Source of the DNA: Oscillospiraceae bacterium
GTDB taxonomy: Bacteria; Bacillota; Clostridia; Oscillospirales; Oscillospiraceae
Reading direction: 5' to 3'
NCBI GenBank assembly: GCA_009776905.1
Contig: WRMX01000031.1
Location: 3,254 to 10,496 of the forward strand
DNA length: 7,243 bases
Below are positions 6,301-7,243 of this stretch, in pieces. Under the pieces are notes generated by a model that saw only the letters and a list, made by a program, of their open reading frames with translations, was not told the origin of the DNA and did not search any database. A program made the translations under genes and the position numbers. Within the stretch, counting starts at the first letter, position 1; each line of letters begins with the position of its first letter.

Positions 6301-7243
6301 TGCCCTTTGGGAAGATGAGCTGGTTACTCGCGTTCATGGGCGCGGACGGATTTTGCAATTGCGTGCCGTCGGTGGTGGTAAATATATATGTGCCATACGT
6401 GCCATATGTTATGTCTACGACGCCCGCATTTGTGGACGCGGTCTTCATCACTTCGCCCGCTTTGGCCCACTCGTCATTGAACACGGTCCGATACCAAACC
6501 TCCACAGGCGAATATCCCTTGTCATATGGCTTTCCCGCCGCAGGGTTGCTGCCGGAATAGTTCGTCGATGTAAGCGCCGACAGCCGCCCATTGTTCGGAT
6601 TGAATGTCTCGATATATTCCGTATAGGTCACATATGACTTCGTAACGCTATAATCTTCTTTCGCCAAAAGCACGTCCCGCAAGTATGTCATCCCATCGAT
6701 GATTTCGACCGTATAATCCTTTTGATAATAGTTCTTCGGGTCATAATAATCGATGCCGGGAATGCTTTCATCGCCGCGAGTCAGATGATACCCTTCGGCC
6801 TCAGCGCGCAGCCTGAACGAAGAGGCTTCGTTTGGCATGCGCAGCATTGGCACCGAAACAGGATTGGTGACGCTGCCCTCCGACAGCCTATTGATGGCGC
6901 TATAAAGCGTGAAGGCATTGTTATTGGCATAGTTTGCTATCTGATATTTTAGCGTGCGGTATCCCAAGCCACCGGCTGAATGGGTGACGGGGATATATTC
7001 GTATGCAGGGCCGGTCGATGACACGGCATGGGTGTATTTTGGATCGTCGACATACCTGCCCCTTCCGGCAGTGCCGCCGGTTGTGTATGTGAGCGGCGAC
7101 GGGCGAACGCCGGCATTGCCCAAATCATCGGATTCCCATTTCGCGTTTTCACCCGGATCGCTGTCCTTGCCTTCGTTTGCATCGCCCATCTCGTCGATGC
7201 CTGTGAGCGTGAGCGTCGCTTTCATGTCCGTCTCGACATTATA
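365..7243 (-). CDS. Giant sortase-anchored, isopeptide-rich modular surface protein (5'-partial)
   Basis: One frame runs without interruption from the right edge to TAA at 365-367: 2,292 visible residues. The first in-frame Met (7223-7225) is preceded in frame by YNVETD, has no convincing Shine-Dalgarno and is not followed by a signal peptide. The true start therefore lies beyond 7243. Order of parts: unassigned N-terminal region (to about residue 439); three DUF11/CnaA-like modules (440-668, 757-945, 971-1120); four FctA/CnaB-like pilin modules (1134-1674); five Listeria-Bacteroides repeats (1677-2060); Pro hinge (2062-2076); acidic stalk (2079-2153); Trp-rich module (2200-2250); MPKTG (2253-2257), hydrophobic span (2261-2277) and RRRR tail. 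The protein would be exported by Sec and joined to peptidoglycan by a sortase. In such families Lys-Asn isopeptide bonds stiffen each module into a protease-resistant stalk. It is probably an adhesin; the ligand is unknown. Cys is almost absent (833, 1245, 2285), as is usual for these proteins. No sortase gene is in the window. Confidence 0.93.
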   Translation of the reverse strand, partial: YNVETDMKATLTLTGIDEMGDANEGKDSDPGENAKWESDDLGNAGVRPSPLTYTTGGTAGRGRYVDDPKYTHAVSSTGPAYEYIPVTHSAGGLGYRTLKYQIANYANNNAFTLYSAINRLSEGSVTNPVSVPMLRMPNEASSFRLRAEAEGYHLTRGDESIPGIDYYDPKNYYQKDYTVEIIDGMTYLRDVLLAKEDYSVTKSYVTYTEYIETFNPNNGRLSALTSTNYSGSNPAAGKPYDKGYSPVEVWYRTVFNDEWAKAGEVMKTASTNAGVVDITYGTYGTYIFTTTDGTQLQNPSAPMNASNQLIFPKGTYEVKYVHTSSRFRVDVTPYITVEVNSTPRVRALLDGGLVNGTAYSAVNSAVFRNIHSMAVKDSTGNVRNFVPVGSAFTSSWSGATGVETPSAFYQAELQRRSTELYPETPATQTVMQNYTYMTLNRTSATTSFTKVNTGTMKNGGRTDNTVSNDSINGLRYINQELRVYDEIIFNPLLVPGKEREDKLADLADSRIFRMLTEGTFYDLLPPGTYIDGAVEAYTYHFDPWTDNSAYAAAAADANNANRLNAMVNYYMIDNWQGSGRTMLVVNVKAPNASNYQLYGATRNTTWVPPSGGEPYLAQDVNNSALLRRIEPNDAGYERVRSGFVVNYTLVTTYQNIFDRSDNAGNFNAYNVAAYRNRNNEKLGNGGTLAGGTTVATAAPWSYNVSGAFTSTGAISTAAPTTRTFFTHLEVEPSGGGATRPQDDGNRDTVYASSNTIFPSPSAYTYGVSKHVRSQSDPDFVAEAETIPGGIYQYQLHFLSAPINVFSHIMIYDILENDAMSEWKGTLIDVDTSYARSQGCAPVVYYSTIPADDLLLIEDKGGGVFELSEQADFAAVIGDDDIWTTDIPADRSSITAVAIDFSKDSSGNDFKLVKGDAIFAVVNMRAPTDASEYDPIITGGLRAVNRIGYFTVETDSYNASSFREEVRWSEQTRVTMRDIEFDFVKNAVPASGTSSDAQAVDRGDTIEYTLAVQNTDPLPARNVTVVDSLPGGVTLDTAAIKYYAGTDATKAAALPSGITLERTWADDQLPEAEGQIESVDGRKLTFIITEMNAHQTINLVLPVKVDGDLEFGTPIVNTADVLSINGAEYAISGGTTYHQVYPLVALGGTASLANRYQRAGEFEFVLTDEDDNIISKAGTDQYGNFVFPPLGFKDEGTYTYTMSELPDTVPTGNLPSGRPGVVEYDSRTYTVTIVVTKDALTGEMATEVSYECGGELIAGEALFENAYIPEPVYLPLEINKVLTGRSLLADEFSFIVTDVTAGSANYGEPVAVYDADEALIGTEIGSTASGLIGFKLRFDEEGTYTFEVREAIPDVGDGRLDNVEYDASVYTVTVTVGKTSIDPLSTPTPTNAIQRNDGRLSIDTLAKITIGSGDGIRDALLSFTNKFTPKPVSAQITGTKILTGGKPLAEEMFVLELWDVTDPQDAKLVEGNVTHDIDGKITFSEIVYTDIDAGAYGKTFIYEIREVIPTERDNNITYSSPITVQVRIGIDRDKGELSSTVIGQGFIMTNVFTPDGVVVELDVSKVLYGRDITAGQFVFDLINETNPDPDYHTRVERRTNDATGKIPFNSLTYTASSSTPYLYRIEEVVGVDDKSRVNYDRSVFHISVSVTQDALTGDLSASAAVITHSDAGEPLVFHNTAIHDIVFMRNDADETVHSEHKAEHNESLGSDAPEDPAHVGRIFRGWNTEPDGSGQSFDDATIITSDTTYYAIWEKIGYTVTFDGNGGTPAEREVSGFYYEDSFDSVSMPLPDEPMKQGYIFTGWATETSGGGVFDEDTLIVGDIKVYAQWTPISYTVIYAQGDYGAWVIDDPESPWYIYEGLHYGDAMPARPATMTSLDPSWHFAKWDIIPSDIITADVVYTALWVNEPDEYMVSFHPGEQGLFTTEHQSGLFYENPMPYPTMAPFGEVPPGTTGWAFEGWLPVVDGIPIGPAVFDFESITVTAHIDYIAQWSMDTNTYSITYSPGEGGNWNAAEEEAYTFTGLQYGEPTPLPPSEPPAKPGWAFIGWSPGISSVVTGTALYEAQWELLPPPPQPPPVWRPPQGTNDDPDDDKDEEIDDSTPQDDDSLHDDQYHEDIPQDLEVPFESEIPQDDESLHNNVLDDEEYLQLPEEPEADLPQDFTMKPPENIILPEGTEPKDYLSIDLQAKQPDQSQPGGTMQTAPPVANDDGYLLFLQVDENGNVSFLELIDPDSPPLGIWIWNEELGVWTFTPYESSAIEMPKTGRNAIGMFLFPAGLILAGLGLWNNRRRRCN
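368..469 (-). other. C-terminal cell-wall sorting signal (MPKTG)
   Basis: MPKTG (residues 2253-2257, bases 455-469) is followed by RNA, a hydrophobic span IGMFLFPAGLILAGLGL (2261-2277), then WNN and a basic tail RRRRCN at the very end. This is the classic three-part sortase signal. Sortase would cut between Thr and Gly and join the Thr to peptidoglycan or a pilin. Met replaces the canonical Leu at the first position. The sortase itself is outside the window. Confidence 0.92.
476..628 (-). other. Trp-rich pre-anchor module
   Basis: Residues 2200-2250 include DDGYLLFLQVDENGN, then PPLGIWIWNEELGVWTFTPYE, read here as two short beta segments just before the sorting signal. The P-L-G-x-W-x-W-x-E-x-x-x-x-W-x-F pattern looks like one I associate with ends of wall-anchored proteins in Clostridia. 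I cannot name a family for it. Confidence 0.5.
767..991 (-). other. Acidic low-complexity stalk with a PQD repeat
   Basis: Residues 2079-2153 are dominated by Asp and Glu. A [TIL]PQD motif recurs with Pro at 2095, 2111, 2123 and 2151. The two longest matches are PQDDDSLHDD (2095-2104, bases 914-943) and PQDDESLHNN (2123-2132, bases 830-859), 28 residues apart. Their codons differ at several silent positions, so the likeness is kept at protein level or is old. Probably disordered and wall-spanning. Confidence 0.7.
998..1042 (-). other. Proline-rich hinge
   Basis: Residues 2062-2076 (LLPPPPQPPPVWRPP) form a poly-proline spacer between the last folded repeat and the acidic stalk. Such segments in wall-anchored proteins typically cross or stiffen the passage through the peptidoglycan. 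Confidence 0.75.
1046..2197 (-). repeat. Five Listeria-Bacteroides (Flg_new / InlB B-type) repeats
   Basis: There are five consecutive copies of about 72-87 residues: 1677-1748, 1750-1825, 1826-1900, 1901-1987 and 1989-2060. Each has a starting strand of the Y-x-V/I-x-F/Y type, a middle F-x-G-W motif and a closing Y-x-A-x-W. The middle Trp residues are 1719, 1797, 1880, 1954 and 2041; the closing ones are 1746, 1823, 1898, 1985 and 2059. The second copy (TVTFDGNGG, GYIFTGWATE, KVYAQW) is nearly consensus. The third has AKW instead of the GW, and the fourth is the longest. These small ubiquitin-like beta modules are common spacers in Gram-positive surface proteins; in internalin B they contribute to host interaction. 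Here their place between the pilin modules and the wall suggests a stalk. Confidence 0.88.
2204..2578 (-). repeat. FctA/CnaB-like pilin module D (residues 1550-1674)
   Basis: LDVSKVLYGRDITAGQFVF gives Lys1558. PYLYRIEEV gives Glu1620 and VFHNT gives Asn1672. NYDRSVFHISVSVTQD is the family's YD...Y.V.V.V strand. The triad is complete. It is the last pilin-type module before the Listeria-Bacteroides repeats. Confidence 0.85.
2585..2950 (-). repeat. FctA/CnaB-like pilin module C (residues 1426-1547)
   Basis: ITGTKILTGGKPLAEEMF gives Lys1433. KTFIYEIREV gives Glu1499 and MTNVF gives Asn1543. The triad spacing from Lys to the first core strand (11 residues) is the same as in modules B and D. In the last strand Met replaces the usual Phe before T-N. 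An internal isopeptide bond is predicted. Confidence 0.85.
2960..3430 (-). repeat. FctA/CnaB-like pilin module B (residues 1266-1422)
   Basis: INKVLTGRSLLADEFSF gives Lys1273. EGTYTFEVRE gives Glu1343 and FTNKF gives Asn1418, a full Lys-Glu-Asn triad as in CnaB/FctA pilin domains. The module is longer than its siblings because about 15-20 residues with a TPTPT run (around 1373-1390) are inserted between the YTVTVTV strand and the RLSIDTLAKI strand. The core otherwise aligns with modules C and D. Confidence 0.85.
3440..3826 (-). repeat. FctA/CnaB-like pilin module A, cross-link Lys replaced (residues 1134-1262)
   Basis: The core is typical of streptococcal pilin (FctA, Spy0128-like) domains: GEFEFVLTDEDD, GNFVFPPLGF, EGTYTYTMSE, VEYDSRTYTVTIVVTKD and FENAY. 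The catalytic Glu (1197) and acceptor Asn (1258) are present. The position aligned with the donor Lys of the other three copies, 11 residues before the E/Q-F of the first core strand, is Ala1143 (codon GCA, bases 3797-3799). This copy therefore probably has no isopeptide bond. Confidence 0.8.
3866..4315 (-). other. DUF11 module 3 (residues 971-1120)
   Basis: This is the clearest DUF11 copy. FDFVKNA (Lys978) is followed by VDRGDTIEYTLAVQN (993-1007), VTVVDSLPGGV (Asp1020) and PIVNTADV (Asn1110). The order G-D-x-I-x-Y-T-L-x-V-x-N, D-x-LP-x-G-V and N-T-A is the family signature. A Lys978-Asp1020-Asn1110 triad would allow an internal isopeptide bond. The RGD at 995-997 falls on the usual G-D turn of the family and is probably structural. 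Confidence 0.8.
4391..4957 (-). other. DUF11/CnaA-like isopeptide module 2 (residues 757-945)
   Basis: The start is VSKHV (Lys763). GGIYQYQLHF (782-791) corresponds to the G-x-x-x-x-Y-x-L strand of DUF11-like domains, IMIYDILEND carries Asp806, and AVNRIGYF carries Asn938. The Lys-Asp spacing (43) almost equals that of module 3 (42). The Asp-Asn part is longer (132 against 90), with an Asp-rich loop around 871-874. Module 2 is linked to module 1 by about 88 residues (669-756) rich in Gly, Thr and Ala. Confidence 0.6.
5222..5908 (-). other. DUF11/CnaA-like isopeptide module 1 (residues 440-668)
   Basis: The module starts with SFTKV (candidate Lys444). It carries FYDLLPPG (Asp516), the D-x-LP strand typical of DUF11 and fimbrial D2-type domains, and ends with NVAAY (candidate Asn664). 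Lys, Asp and Asn in that order are the cross-link triad of CnaA-type domains. The Lys-Asp distance is 72 residues, against 42-43 in modules 2 and 3, so there is an insertion of about 30 residues (roughly 446-480). The segment RTMLVVNVKAPNASNY (574-589) resembles IFAVVNMRAPTDASEY (911-926) of module 2, which supports a shared fold. The triad is assigned by eye. Confidence 0.6.
5909..7243 (-). other. Unassigned N-terminal region of the surface protein
   Basis: These roughly 445 residues (up to residue 439) precede the first recognisable isopeptide module. I cannot name a family. The composition is rich in Tyr, Asn, Thr and Ser and poor in Cys, with alternating polar/hydrophobic stretches typical of extracellular beta structure. 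Visible landmarks are VEVWYRTVFNDEW (241-253), ITYGTYGTYIF (272-282) and LIFPKGTYEVKYVH (303-316), followed by FRVDVTPYITVEV (321-333). These look like consecutive strands of a beta-sandwich. An RGD tripeptide lies at 150-152. In modular adhesins the ligand-binding head is normally N-terminal, so this region, with the unseen part upstream, is the best candidate for the binding function. That is inference. Confidence 0.5.

Noticed and set aside
6770..6778. RGD (residues 150-152) as an integrin-binding site
   Set aside because: A tripeptide is too short to be evidence, and a second RGD in module 3 falls on a normal structural turn of the DUF11 family. Host association is not shown.
7223..7225. 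ATG as the start of the surface protein
   Set aside because: The frame continues upstream to the window edge (YNVETD), no convincing ribosome-binding site precedes it and no signal peptide follows, although the protein has a sortase anchor.

Overview
The window holds two genes that point towards each other, with a short intergenic region between them. The GC content is moderate (judged by eye, about half). A chemotaxis kinase lies beside a sortase-anchored, isopeptide-rich giant surface protein. This suggests a motile Gram-positive bacterium, most likely a member of the Clostridia (Bacillota). That is inference; no rRNA or marker gene is present to place it further.

Bases 1-249 (+ strand) are the last 82 codons of a CheA-type histidine kinase. 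Only the end of its C-terminal CheW-like (P5) domain is visible. Bases 250-364 are non-coding. They contain a strong, nearly symmetric hairpin (294-327) that probably terminates transcription from both sides, two mutually exclusive small hairpins just before it, and a 12-bp tandem-type repeat just after it.

Bases 365-7243 (- strand) are one uninterrupted reading frame of 2,292 visible codons plus a stop. It runs off the right edge, so the true start, and surely the signal peptide, lie outside. The product is a giant cell-wall-anchored protein of modular beta-sandwich design. In N-to-C order it has: about 440 residues with no family I can name; three DUF11/CnaA-like modules with Lys-Asp-Asn candidate isopeptide triads; four FctA/CnaB-like pilin modules, of which the last three keep a Lys-Glu-Asn triad and the first has lost the Lys; five Listeria-Bacteroides (Flg_new / InlB B-type) repeats; a proline hinge; a strongly acidic stalk with a recurring PQD motif; a small Trp-rich module; and a sorting signal with MPKTG in place of LPXTG, a hydrophobic span and an RRRR tail.

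The surface protein is probably an adhesin, or a stalk that projects a binding head beyond the wall, stiffened by covalent cross-links. Its ligand cannot be read from the sequence. Nothing here ties it functionally to CheA beyond adjacency, and the shared terminator argues for separate transcription. Apart from this protein's module combination, its inactive-looking first FctA module and its unassigned N-terminal region, I see no new system, RNA gene, mobile element or CRISPR array.

All residue numbers for the surface protein count from the Met codon at 7223-7225. That codon is only a reference point, not a claimed start.
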